From assembly GCF_003324165.1 (NCBI RefSeq), contig NW_025407837.1, positions 652,357 through 716,356 on the forward strand: a stretch of DNA of 64,000 nt, in the 5' to 3' direction. Source of the DNA: Naegleria lovaniensis (taxonomy: Eukaryota > Heterolobosea > Eutetramitea > Acrasida > Naegleriidae). Both the position numbers and the translations under genes were made by a program. Positions 22,491 through 32,990 of the stretch are shown one piece after another. Position 1 is the first letter of the stretch, and each line of letters opens with the position of its first letter. The notes under the pieces were generated by a model that worked only from the letters and a program-made list of their open reading frames with translations, did no database searches and was not told where the DNA came from.

Positions 22491-23203
22491 ATGCCAAAAG
22501 AGCAATCAAAGAAGATCACACCTTCCCAACCTTCAAAGATATCAAGTACACCAAAAAGGCAGCGTCGTCGTTACAAATATCATCCATTGGAGGCCTTTGT
22601 TAAAGTGGATAAGATACCAATCACCATGCATCCAAGCCCCCTCAATTTAATCCATTTTACTCACAACTCCCNNNNNNNNNNAATTTAATCCATTTTACTC
22701 ACAACTCCCATCGGAAACAAGCTGCTCGTATGGAACTCAAGCTTTTCAACTTTTTGTGGGACATGAATTCTCCTTGCAACGGCCCAGCACGGACTCGATT
22801 GCCAATAGGTGAGTGTAAAGAATCCGTTTTTGATATGTATATGTGTAAGACTATGGGGCCCGAGAAGTATGTTCGTGTGGAGCAATATTCTCCTTGGATC
22901 AACCGAGAAGGTGACATTGAACGGACTCGTCACATCATTTACGAATTCAATTATCCAAACTTTCCTTCTTTCGGGGATGGGACTTGGGCAAAGAATTATA
23001 TGAGTGTCGACCAAAAGCATGTAATTGACAGCCTTAGAAAGAGATTCAACAGGCCCATTCGCTCAGAACTTGAAACTGTTCAATATCGTTGCATTGCATC
23101 CAAGTTGATCATTTCCTACGACACCTCATTCGAATTATATTATGCACACCTCAGTCATTGGGTACAGTCAAAGAATGGAGATTGTTGGATTGAAAGTTTT
23201 TGA
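22491..23203 (+). CDS. unknown basic protein, interrupted by a false assembly gap
   Basis: From ATG 22491 the frame runs into ten Ns at 22672-22681. The 28 bases before the Ns (22644-22671) are repeated exactly after them (22682-22709). Removing the Ns plus one copy (38 bp) makes the frame continuous to the TGA at 23201-23203, about 224 residues. The N-terminus is Lys/Arg/Ser-rich (TPKRQRRRYKY), suggesting nuclear or DNA-binding behaviour. The rest is compact, with FPSFGDGTWAKNYMS and conserved-looking Trp/Tyr/Cys. I do not recognise the family. It ends 2 nt from the stop of the convergent transposase-like gene, so it may be the second gene of that element. Confidence 0.65.
22644..22709. other. 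spurious 10-N gap between identical 28-bp contig ends
   Basis: Copies 22644-22671 and 22682-22709 are identical and abut the Ns on either side. Two contigs overlapping by 28 bp were apparently padded rather than merged. Confidence 0.9.
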
Positions 23204-23205
23204 TT

Positions 23206-24762
23206 TCATTCATCATTGCTAGGACATCCTTTCCGTTTCTTGTGTGACATTGTTGCAGTTACTCTCCCAGCGAAGGCATTGGTGTCTGTATCTTTGGAAG
23301 TTTGCTTCTTCCTGTTCTCCTTGTCATTTTCTTGGATCTTTTGAATCATCATGTTCAAATTATCACGATCCGTAATTATGGTTGGGTCCACTAAAGAAGC
23401 ATCATACCATTGATACAATTCCTTTTGTGGTTTGACATGACTTGCATCCCAAGAATAAAGCTTTTTTAAACGTTTTTCATGCCAATATGTTTCTCCTGTT
23501 TTTTCCTTCAAGTCAATTGCGACTAATACCTTTCGCCATTGCCACAATAGCAATTGTTTGGTTGGGTGTATTTGAGTACGACCTCCTCCATTGTTAATAA
23601 TTCGATTAAACACTGCATGGTGAAATAAATGAGACCGTTCGAATCCCTGATTACTCAAAATCGAGAGTGATAATTTTTCTTTGAAAAGAGAGCTCATTAT
23701 TGAGGGTACATGAATTATAAAATGGAAATAATGAGCTTTAATTCCTTGAGTCCATATTGAAAAACACGCAACTAAGAATTGCATTATCAGTTTGTCCAAT
23801 TCCACAATCTTATTTGCTGTCAATACATTGTCATTATTTTCGTTATCTTGATGCATTTCAATAATAATGATAATATTTCGCAACAATTTCAGAATTTGTA
23901 AATATTTTTGTTTGGTGCTTGGTTCAATATTATCAACAACTTTCTCAATATTTTGTAAAATAGTGTTACAATGATCTCCCGACAGCATACATGACTTGAT
24001 TGATGATCGTGCTGAGGTTTGAGAAATTCCATAATTCGATACTCGTTCGTGGAACTCTTTCCAATTAAATGTTTCCAATCCATGTAATGTTTGTATATTT
24101 TTCTGAATCTCATATTTGTAAGTTGTTGATGCCATATAACCAATAACATTTTCTACTAGCCTCTGTTTGATATGAAGAGCACATAGTATTGTTTGTGGTG
24201 GAGAAAAAGGTAACTGGCCGTCAAGAGAGTCGCGTGGAGTTGATGCAAAATCTACAATAGTTTGAGCCATACAATAGGGACATAAATCAAATGAGAACGT
24301 CATGCCTACATTATGCATGTCTGAAACATAAAAAAGACAAACTTGATGCTTCCCAAAATATTGTTTTTGCAAAACACGCTCAATCTCATCGTGAAGCGTT
24401 CCAATTGTTTCTTTGATACTTTCTTTTGTTTCCTTCATCTGAAATAACCCAATATAAAACACAGAATAAACAGCCTGCGATGGAAATACATCTCTTAAAT
24501 TGAGTGGAACCAATGCAACTGCAACTTGTTTAACTCCATTAATTTCTCTACCATCTACCCCAATTTTAAAAAATATTTTCTTGGGTAATTTTTTCCCTAA
24601 TGACATACATAGCTTCAGAATATAAAATATGGCTTGATCTAAGTCTATAATATATCCAATGTAGTTTGAACTTGGACATCGTAATTTGAAAGTTTTCTCA
24701 ACTTGTTCATTTAGTGATTGTTTCGATGTTGTCATCTCTTTCCTTGTCGGGAGTAATGTCAT
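23206..24762 (-). CDS. RAG1/Transib-like DDE transposase core
   Basis: 518 residues from ATG 24762. The order of signatures matches the RAG1 catalytic core: Asp70 in KIGVDGRE (like the DG strand of RAG1 D600), Asp148 in FYVSDMHN (like LADESDHE, D708), a CPYC pair at 161-164 (like CTLC), ALHIKQRLVENV at 195-206 (like ALHCD..GN), SGDHCNTIL, then HFIIHVP at 347-353 (like the RAG1 HKTLAHVP zinc histidines) and Glu375 in NQGFERSH (like GNES, E962). All three acidic positions are kept. The C-terminal tail is basic. The first 20 residues (LLPTRKEM) look like the continuation of the upstream frame rather than a natural N-terminus. A DD-E recombinase fold is my inference from pattern order, not from a search. 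Confidence 0.6.
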   Translation of the reverse strand: MTLLPTRKEMTTSKQSLNEQVEKTFKLRCPSSNYIGYIIDLDQAIFYILKLCMSLGKKLPKKIFFKIGVDGREINGVKQVAVALVPLNLRDVFPSQAVYSVFYIGLFQMKETKESIKETIGTLHDEIERVLQKQYFGKHQVCLFYVSDMHNVGMTFSFDLCPYCMAQTIVDFASTPRDSLDGQLPFSPPQTILCALHIKQRLVENVIGYMASTTYKYEIQKNIQTLHGLETFNWKEFHERVSNYGISQTSARSSIKSCMLSGDHCNTILQNIEKVVDNIEPSTKQKYLQILKLLRNIIIIIEMHQDNENNDNVLTANKIVELDKLIMQFLVACFSIWTQGIKAHYFHFIIHVPSIMSSLFKEKLSLSILSNQGFERSHLFHHAVFNRIINNGGGRTQIHPTKQLLLWQWRKVLVAIDLKEKTGETYWHEKRLKKLYSWDASHVKPQKELYQWYDASLVDPTIITDRDNLNMMIQKIQENDKENRKKQTSKDTDTNAFAGRVTATMSHKKRKGCPSNDE

Positions 24763-25373
24763 TAAATTGACTTCTTTTCGAAGTTATGATATGTAACATC
24801 AGAAATCAAGTTATTATCTCGCCAATATTGCACAATAGTTACATCTTTCTTTTCAATTAGATATTCTTTCAGTTTTTGATAACGATGGCTGTATCTAATA
24901 TTTTGCTCTAATTCTTGGATTACTGTTTTAATACCTTCATCAGTTTGAAGATAACATTCCAGCCATGCATGTACATCATGTCCTAAATTACCTAACATTT
25001 TCTCAAATATAGACACTATTTCTTTTGCTCGATCTTTCGCTCCACGGTTGTAATTGTCTTGATTTGATTGAATACCAGGGTATTTGTGAGGACATGCTTG
25101 GACTTTTTGGTGTTTACAACAAGCACATTCCCAATATTTCAATTCTACTTGTTGATCATTATCAGATTGTGCTTGAGAATGGTTGAATGAGTCACATGTA
25201 TTGGATTGTAAAGCGGTATCAGTTGTATAACAATTTTTCCATTGTTCAATATTATATTGTTGAGAGCAAATTGGTTGTGTTGGGAATTGTTGAGGCTGTG
25301 ATTGCTGTTGAGGCTTGAAATAGTTCCAAAGTGCAAATTGGGACAAATATGTCTCACAAGTCTGGTCTGCCAA
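24762..25373 (-). CDS. middle segment of the transposase-like gene (zinc-binding, Gln-rich), frame-shifted
   Basis: About 203 residues, open from roughly 25484 with no ATG, ending in TAA at 24764-24762. The stop overlaps the next ATG as TAATG. It contains a Gln-rich stretch, a Cys/His cluster (ECACCKHQ, then CPH), and a helical segment ending ISDVTYHNFEKKS. A one-base shift at CGAAAAG would continue it directly into the core frame (RKEVNLMTLLPTRKEM), which reads more naturally as one protein. I therefore treat this as the N-terminal part of the same gene, broken by an indel, an assembly error or true recoding. Confidence 0.5.
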   Translation of the reverse strand: MADQTCETYLSQFALWNYFKPQQQSQPQQFPTQPICSQQYNIEQWKNCYTTDTALQSNTCDSFNHSQAQSDNDQQVELKYWECACCKHQKVQACPHKYPGIQSNQDNYNRGAKDRAKEIVSIFEKMLGNLGHDVHAWLECYLQTDEGIKTVIQELEQNIRYSHRYQKLKEYLIEKKDVTIVQYWRDNNLISDVTYHNFEKKSI

Positions 25374-25392
25374 AATGAATGGTTCGACATAC

Positions 25393-26097
25393 TTAAGCCC
25401 AGAATATTGTATACAATTGAGAAGCGTTCCATTGATCGTTCCACTGTTGAGAAAGGTTAGGATTAGTGTTTGCTTTTTCCATGCTATCTACTGTTTGAGA
25501 GTAATCTTGTGAGGTTGTATTAAGTTCATGTTGCTGACTTGCATCATTAATTATATCAGAAGCTTCTACTATAATATTATTTTCATAAATATCATCATCA
25601 TTTTCATTAGAGTTCTCGTCAACAAAATAGGATGCAGCATCAGCAACCAATTGATTGAAAGCTTCATCTTGGTCCTCGACTTGAGGCTGATTGAAAATTT
25701 CTTCCATTGAATTATCAAATAATTCATCGTCATCCATACGTGTATCATAGTGATCACTGTTGTGATTGGGATGCGTTTGGAACAGGTGTTGAATTAATAA
25801 ATCATGATGATCTTTCTTCGACAACTTTAACAGAGTTCCAATAACGGCTGCCAAGCTTAACAAAATTGCGGACTTTTTTACCTTTGGAAACCCAATCTCT
25901 TGCTGTTGGCAATTATTGATCGTGATGTGTTTGCCATAGCTTCTTTCGATAATATTGCAGATTTTTTGATTTTTCTCCTTTTTAAAGAACGATCCAACAA
26001 TTTCATCGGCAGAATAATATTGATCGCCTTCGTATTGATAGGTATGTAAAGAATGAAGTGCAGGAAGGTGTTCTTGAATCTCTAAAGTTTTACCCAT
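25393..26097 (-). CDS. N-terminal segment of the transposase-like gene
   Basis: About 234 residues from ATG 26097. It has a folded-looking start (LPALHSLHTYQYEGDQYYSA), a basic helix with KVKKSAILLSLAAVIG, and an acidic Asn/Asp-rich tail. It ends at a TAA just where the next frame, shifted by +1, is already open, with about 90 bp of overlap. No GT-AG intron of this organism's style joins the two in phase. It may be a separate small gene, but spacing and strand suggest it is the start of the same unit. Confidence 0.5.
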   Translation of the reverse strand: MGKTLEIQEHLPALHSLHTYQYEGDQYYSADEIVGSFFKKEKNQKICNIIERSYGKHITINNCQQQEIGFPKVKKSAILLSLAAVIGTLLKLSKKDHHDLLIQHLFQTHPNHNSDHYDTRMDDDELFDNSMEEIFNQPQVEDQDEAFNQLVADAASYFVDENSNENDDDIYENNIIVEASDIINDASQQHELNTTSQDYSQTVDSMEKANTNPNLSQQWNDQWNASQLYTIFWA

Positions 26098-26889
26098 CAC
26101 GATGAATTTTAATAATTTTTAATATATAAATGATGATGAACTCTACACGAATTCTAGGAAGCCAATTTTTGTAATATTGTCAACAACATGGCTGTAATAT
26201 AACAATTCCGAAGTGTGATTCAAAAAGGAAATTACATGACGTGTTTTCGTTTTAGTTGAAGCATAAACTACAGTTTGATCAGGTAGTTAACATTACCCAT
26301 TTTTTTGTCGAGTATGAAATCTTAATACTCGAAGCCCGGAAGTTTGTTTCGCTGGCAGTTTTGCTATGATCATGATCCTATGGATATCCGTTATGGATGA
26401 CGATACCTTGGGATCAAACATGTCCTTTTCACATTTTTGAGCAAAATGCATTCATTTCGAGACCGCTGCGACTCTTCATCCCTCAAAGCGAATAAACTTC
26501 AATGGCTCGTCATAACTCTTGCCGAGATCAGCTCTAACACCTATCAATGGTTAATGTAGAATATTTGGTAATGTATGGAAATTCAACATAATTAGCATGG
26601 TGCTAAAGCTCAACATTACATTGTATCAAGCTTGTTCTTGGAAGGGCAAGTTTGGTAAATTGTACAATGCTCAATTTGATATCGCTTTTCAAAAATAACA
26701 TGTTGGTAACATGGTTCCGTTGTATTGTTCGTTACAGAGAGTGGCCTTATGAATGGCCAGATTACGCATGAATTCAATTTTGATGTGAACAACATAAAAT
26801 TGGAAAACATACTAACACACAATACTAATGCATGTTTTGAAAGAGCCACTCGATATATAAAGGTTATGCACAGACCATATTGAGCTGTT
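26098..26889. other. intergenic, 792 bp
   Basis: Upstream flank of the transposase-like gene and 3' flank of the multi-TM gene. The stretch 26310-26560 is GC-richer than its surroundings and could be a relic or the element's end. I found no tRNA fold and no matching inverted repeat at the other side of the element. Confidence 0.35.
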
Positions 26890-28716
26890 TCAATCTTGTT
26901 CTGCGGCATGTGGCTCTTGAACTTGATCTGTGATGTGCTTAGGGTGAGCCGTTTTGTGTTGGTGACTGTAGTTACTTTCAGTACTTTCCTCGTTGTGATG
27001 ATCGAAGGAAGAGGTTGAATAATGATTATCAAATACATGCTGATGTGAGGAAGTATTTGAGGCGTCACTGATCTTTCTTACTGCATGTATGGTTTCATGA
27101 TGACCATGATGATAAAACGCGCTCGTATCATGAATTTCTTTTTTTCTCCTGTGACATATTCCACAGAAAGCATTCGCAAATAGAGTATTGTAGAATTGCT
27201 TGATGCAGAACCAATCTGAAAGGAAATAAAATCGATTGCAATACGAGAGTAAAATAAAAAAGTGTGTAATGACCCATGGATAAACTGTCATAAATCGATC
27301 TCCAATATTATTAAATGTAAATAAAAAATAGGGATATGAAACTATAAAATAGATCGTGTAGAATGTGAAGTAGAGATAGGTGAGACTTTCAAAAATTAAA
27401 TATTTTGTGAACTATAATTACAAAACATGACGCTCATGAAACAAAGAGTCTGACCGTCACACACTACTTACTTTGAATTGAAAAAATCGAATCTCCTTAT
27501 TCTCCCTTAACACTCTAAAATAGACCTTAATACCATAAATGACTAGTAATGGGAAAATAGTAATAAAGTAAAGAAATAGAACCACCATCATGATATATCT
27601 TGCAAGTAGGACTCTTGAGTACCCTGTTACAAATATCACAGTCAATATGTATCCAATGAATAAAAATAGGGTACACATGAAAACGAACAGACTCAAAATT
27701 TTGATATTGTTACTTGTGTTAGTGCTGGTGTTGTGCGTGATAGAGTCCTTATTCTCCATTGTTCTCAATACAACAAGCCACTGAAATACAATTGGTATCA
27801 ATCCCATCAATGAAAGAATGCAGTCGATACTGATCAGCACCAATCTTGCATCGTAGGGCAATATGGATATCAAGCTAATGAATCCAAGCAACAAGTTGCA
27901 TATAGAGATTAAGGTTGCAATAATTCTGAAATCAGATATTGATTTGATTATGGAGATTAATGCTTGCTTCAGACGACTAATCTTTGTTTTCTTACTATAC
28001 ACCTTTTCGCTCACGAGAGAAACGTGTGACAAGTTGTCATCAGTTTCATGCTTGTCATGAGTGCTGTAGTATAGTGCTCGTGAATGGCTTTGTAAACCAG
28101 TTTCTTCATTGGGAGAAGAGGGAATGGGATCTGTATGTTGAGGATTTGGTTGAGGTGGTGATGATGATGATGTATTGGCTGTATGGGATTGTGATGGATC
28201 CGAATGAAGATGTGAATTCAAGAGAAGAGAGTCTGACAAGGATGAAAGTCCTCTTGATCGAGTTCGAATTCGATTGCCATAGGACTTCTTGACGACATAT
28301 TTTCGAATATTCGAAGAGTCCAGTCTGAACGAGGTTTCCATGGCTGGAGGATGGCCACTAGTGTTGTCACTGCCATGTGCATCTGCACTATGTTCATCGA
28401 TGCTACAATTCGAATCGTCTGTGAGAGAGTCTGTGTTGTTATGAAGGGCAGCCTGGTGGTCATAATCCGTTTCTGTTTCCTGATTATGAAAGCATTGTTT
28501 TCGTCTTGCAAGCTCTTTAGCAAGTTTAAGCTTTTGACTACTATGCCATCCCATGACATGCTTAAATTCGAGAGGTAGCAACACCATCAGTATAATGACA
28601 ATCAATTCAATAATATATAGAGTAATAAAGATTGATCGAATTCCGTTTTGAAAATCATTGAGATGTGGTTGGATGAGTTTCTTGCCGTGGTGGTAAATGG
28701 ATCGAAACACGGCCAT
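26890..28716 (-). CDS. multi-pass membrane protein with long cytoplasmic loop, two exons
   Basis: Exon 1 is 28716-27472 and exon 2 is 27411-26890. The 60-bp intron runs GTAAGT to AATTATAG, phase 0, giving 588 residues. TM1 (IFITLYIIELIVIILMVLL) is followed by a roughly 190-residue hydrophilic Ser/His/Asp-rich loop. Then come about six more helices (for example LISICNLLLGFISLISI and FLYFITIFPLLVIYGIKVYF). A His-rich C-terminal tail (FYHHGHHETIHAVRK, DNHYSTSSFDHHN) could bind metal. The plan resembles the protein at 9207-10677 and seven-TM receptors generally. No transporter or GPCR signature is clear. Confidence 0.75.
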
Positions 28717-29056
28717 GATGATCGTGATGATGGTAGGAAGAATACAGAGACAAGATCGTGATGATGCTTCCTCATGCCGATGTTGCTGTTGGAGGAAAGG
28801 GAAAGTTATTTTTTTTGTAACATCAAGCTCGCGAAGAAATTTCGCGTTGTGGGCTGAAAGTTGATGATCTTGAAGGAATGATATTATTCAGAGGAGCTTG
28901 TTGATCCTCAATGATTTCCAAATTCAATTCTGTTGGCATGTGAGTACGCTTTCCAAATCCTTTGTCATGATGCACAAAAGAAAATACTCGCGTGAGACAA
29001 TGATGAAATCCCGTTTTCTACTATCATGAACATTATGTTTAATTCACACAATACAA
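28717..29056. other. intergenic, 340 bp
   Basis: 5' flank of the multi-TM gene and 3' flank of the Zn2Cys6 gene. No further coding or RNA signal is visible. Confidence 0.4.
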
Positions 29057-32000
29057 CTAGGGTTGAAATGGGTATTGATTCTCAAACACATCAATATCTT
29101 CAGAATGCGCCAACAGAGGATCAAAAAATCCATCTCCATAATAAGGTTGATTCATATTGGATCCCATTGGATGATTATTTGAGGTTGCATTTAATCCCAT
29201 TGCATGTTGTGTCGATGACGAGTAATAATAGGATGGGTGATTTTGTGGCAAACCCAGAAAACTATGTGGTGACATGTATGGCACATGATGATGTTGTGGT
29301 TGTGGTTGTTGGAAGGATCCAGAACTCGTCGTCGTTGCAGAACTCGAACAAGATGAAGAACCTCCTCCTGTTGTGTTCGTTCCTTGGCTCGTTGGTGTTA
29401 AAGCTTTTGGTCCTCCATGATTATTATTCGTCGTCATGGTCGGTGAAGGATGTTGATTTTGCATGGAACTAATTTCAGCCAACAGTAATTCCAAATCAGA
29501 TAAAGATTCCACATTGGCCTCTCGTAATTTTCGTTCTAAATATTGAGTGCCGTCACGAGGTGAAGCGGAATGAGTGGCCGTTCCTTCAAATGCATCCTCT
29601 ATTCGATTATTAAATTTCAATAAAAAGTCTCTCATTTCATTGTAAAACGTTCCCACTCGATTCATCTTCTTTTCTTGAGCTGTATTGAAAACTCCAGAAT
29701 CATAGAAGGAGGAAGAATGGAAGGATGATGACAATGGTTGATTCATTAAATGACTTGCTCCAAAAAGTTGTGAAATTTGTTCCGAATACTCGTGATTCCT
29801 TCGACTCAGAAATTCTTCGAGTTCTTTGGTGTGTGGAGCGACGTATCGATAGCGTTTGCTTAATACTTGGAGAGCTCTTAAATCTTTGGCAACCACAGCA
29901 TAGTAATCAATTAATTCATTCTCGTGATATTGTTTCACAATATTTGGAATGGTAATTCGTTCTTTTTTGATAATGACAGGTCGTAAATTTTCTCTCTCTC
30001 CACGATCGATCATTTTACAAATTTCCAAATTCGTTCTCACTGCCACCAAAATGAAAGATATTAAGTAAGGACTCACAAAAACGAATAATTCATCTTCAGT
30101 AATTTTGCTAATGGCCAATGCTGAGCTTTCCAATAATTGAATATGCTCTGGATTATTTTCTGTAGCACATGCAATGTTACATCCAGCCAACAATAAGAAT
30201 AAAATTCTCAATCCATTCATGAGTAATAAATAATTCAAATGATGAATCTTCACAGAGAATTCTGACTTGAATGTGGGTTTCACGGAATAGTGCAGCAATG
30301 AGACAAATACTTCAAAAGTTTTCAACATTTCATCAATATCGTCTCGTGAAATGTGTTGACGTTTGAAAAATTCTTTGAGTTTGGGTGGCAATGAGGAACC
30401 TAATAAATCGAGAGAAATCTTTTCAAACGTTGCAATATCTGGAACTGGATGAGTTTCACAAGAAATTAATTCGACCACCATTTGTTGAACTCGAAGATTT
30501 GAAATGCTTAATGAAATTCCGTGAGCGTGTGACTCTACAAATGGAGATTCTGTTGTGACCACAGTGACCATGTTTTTTTGTTTCCAATTTGCAATGAATT
30601 GATCTGTGAGATGAAGATATCCTCTTGCTTTGGAGGGCTTTCCAATAGTAGCATTAAATAATGCAATGATACTGTACGTAACAGCCGCGAATGGATTGTC
30701 AAAGTCATCAAAATAATGCATGATGATATTTCGCGACTTGTTAAAAGATTCCTCTGTTACGTAAATTTCAAAGTGAATACAACACGAAAGGTTAAATGAT
30801 AAATCGTTATCATAAAAAATAATCCTTCTACTTACCTGCAAGATCTGCAAATCCAAAAACCATTTCTACCGATCCCTGAATGGCCAGCATTAATGCCAAC
30901 ACATCTCTTCTTCTTAATAATTCTTGTGAACCTGTCAGTAATAATTTTGTTAAATCTTCTTGTCGAATGGGTGGACTTCCATTACATACAATCAAACAAT
31001 AGGCTTCAATGGTATTTTGTTTGATTGATTGAATTGCTATTCGTGCACTTTCGTCTAGATCTTGAGTAGCTGAATTGAATATAGAAATGACATCGATGGA
31101 TTTCTTTGAGATATTTTCAGAGGCGTTATTCGTTGTGTTGGCATTTGACGTGTTGGCAGTTAAATTCATCAAACCAGCTTTTTTAAAGACTGGTTCTTTA
31201 TATTCGCAATGAATTCCCTTTGTTGAACATCGAGTACAAGTGGGTAGTTTTTTGTCTAAATGGGCAGATAGTATAAAGATTTACAAATTTGGAAAGAGTT
31301 ATCATATTTCAGAAAAAAGTTGTTGAACTGCATGAGATCATGAATTTTGTGAACATTGAGCAACAAATTGAAATCCATAAAATATTGTTGCATGAAAAAA
31401 ACTTACCATACCACATCGTTTGTGAACTTTTCTACAAGCTAAACATGCAATAGGATGAGTGAGAGGAGCATTGGTCGTTGTTGTTGTGGACTGTTGTGCA
31501 CCAGTTCCCGAATTATCTTCGCTTGGTTTTTGCTGCTGAGTGTCAGATGTCAAACTGCCATTCGATGGCACGACATTTTTCGAACCAGAACCAACAGTGG
31601 TGAAGCACCCACAAGCGTAGAATTGGAATTTGTATTAAATTGATTCGAAGAACTTGTCACACTGTTCATTCCCAATAGTGCGCTCGCATTAGTATTATTC
31701 ATGATCGTATTTAAAAGATAGTTATTCGTTGGATTCGCCAACGACGAATTTGCATACACATTGTTCATCATGGCGTTTCCAAGTTCATTGGTGTTGGCAG
31801 TTGACAAGTGATGTTGTTGTTGGGAGGTCATGACATTGAACGTGTGATTATTGTTACTACCACCATTTGTCGTTGTCGTAGATGATGATGAAGGCAACAC
31901 AACATTTGGTTGATTTCGAACAAGTAAAGAATTCAACTCTCCATTCCGCATCAACAATTCCAATAAATTTAAAGTTTCCTGATTCGACAGCATGGTTGAA

Positions 32001-32227
32001 ATGGTTGGATTTTGATCCATTGTAGAGTTGCGATTAATTTCCATTGAAGTTATAGGAATGGTTGTGTTCGGAGGAGGATGAGAAGAAGTAAATGAAACAT
32101 TTTGAAAAGATGATGAATTTCCAGAAGACGGAATGGAATGATTGATATTCGTTGTTGTTGCAGGAATATTGGAATGATTGGAAGTCGACGATCGAAAGGC
32201 TGATGATGATGAAGGAAGATGATTCAT
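29057..32227 (-). CDS. Zn(II)2Cys6 transcription factor, four exons
   Basis: Exons are 32227-31613, 31535-31412, 31255-30836 and 30753-29057. The last two introns (156 and 82 bp) are firm. Splicing at GTATGG rather than the adjacent GTAAGT rebuilds the exact binuclear cluster: CLACRKVHKRC, Asp, then LPTCTRCSTKGIHC. The first junction is uncertain: a 77-bp GTGGGT intron fits in phase (951 residues in total), but a single missing base also would. Residues 1-235 are Ser/Asn/Thr-rich; the zinc cluster is near 235-265. A long helical region similar to fungal middle-homology domains follows, with a Gln/His/Pro-rich C-terminus. It should bind CGG-type DNA sites as a dimer. This family is best known from fungi. 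Confidence 0.8.
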
Positions 32228-32990
32228 TTTTTGATGTTGAAAAGAATCGGTGCTTGACGGGACAACTTGTCAGAACCAACGGTCAATAAGAGAGAGATAA
32301 TGCGGGTGTGGAATTGGAAATGGTCAACGAATCGTGTGGACGGTGGCACAATGAAAAAGTGAATTTGTTTTTTTTGTGAAAAAATGCTCGAGAAAATTTG
32401 GAAAGAGATGGTTTTGAGAATTAGTTGCTAGTTACTGCATTCATTTCTAATTGTGGAAAGTTGAAGAATGAAAAAAAGATTTTGATAGCGAATCGTATTG
32501 AATGGATTTGTTTGAATCAACACGAGTGAGAATGAGATGGTGTGTCATGGAATTATCTCACAACACATTGGAAGGTCCACAAGACGAGTGATGGAAGGGT
32601 CATTGTTAAATCAAGTTAAAAAGAACGATCATGAGAATGTGAAACGTCCCAAAGTCTTTGACTTTACGTAATACGTTCGTCATTGTGGGGAAATGCAAAG
32701 TTGTAGATTCAAAAATTAAACATTACGTATTTATATTTCAAAATGATTTTTCAAATTCTTGAGAGCTCATTCAAACATCATTGGTACTGCTTGTGGTTTG
32801 CAATGTATCATCTTCAGATTTGAGGTGATCCTTGAAGTGACCTTACGTCGAATTCCAAAGAAATTTTCACTCTCAAATCGTCATTCCATACTTTTCAAAC
32901 CAAATTATTACCTCATGAACTTTTTGTGCTCTATGTGATACTTGTCGTAATATATATTTTGGATGTTGTTGTCCACTAGCAAAAATACAT
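32228..32990. other. 763-bp region: promoter of the Zn2Cys6 gene and 3' region of the selenoprotein candidate
   Basis: On the minus strand this follows the stop of the selenoprotein candidate, so a SECIS element is expected in it. A perfect 6-bp hairpin (AAAGTC, loop AAA, GACTTT) lies near 32651-32665 in minus-strand sense, and several ATGA tetramers occur, but none gives a full SECIS core by eye. Confidence 0.3.

Larger units (their letters stand above)
22491..26097. mobile_element. putative RAG1/Transib-like two-gene element
   Basis: A convergent pair: the unknown gene on plus (ends 23203) and a RAG1-like transposase frame on minus (ends 23206), separated by 2 nt. Tail-to-tail two-gene organisation is known for RAG transposons (ProtoRAG), but the plus-strand partner here is too short and lacks kelch motifs to be called RAG2. 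I could not find terminal inverted repeats or a target-site duplication by eye, so the boundaries given are only the coding limits. It may be domesticated or decaying. Confidence 0.4.

Noticed and set aside
22491-23203. RAG2 identity for the gene beside the RAG1-like core
   Set aside because: Only about 224 residues, no kelch repeats and no PHD finger; position alone is not enough.
26310-26560. tRNA or small RNA in the GC-richer intergenic stretch
   Set aside because: No cloverleaf, A-box/B-box pair or recognisable RNA fold.
32650-32990. SECIS element for the selenoprotein candidate
   Set aside because: Several ATGA words and one short hairpin, but no arrangement with the required helix lengths and apical AA could be drawn by eye.
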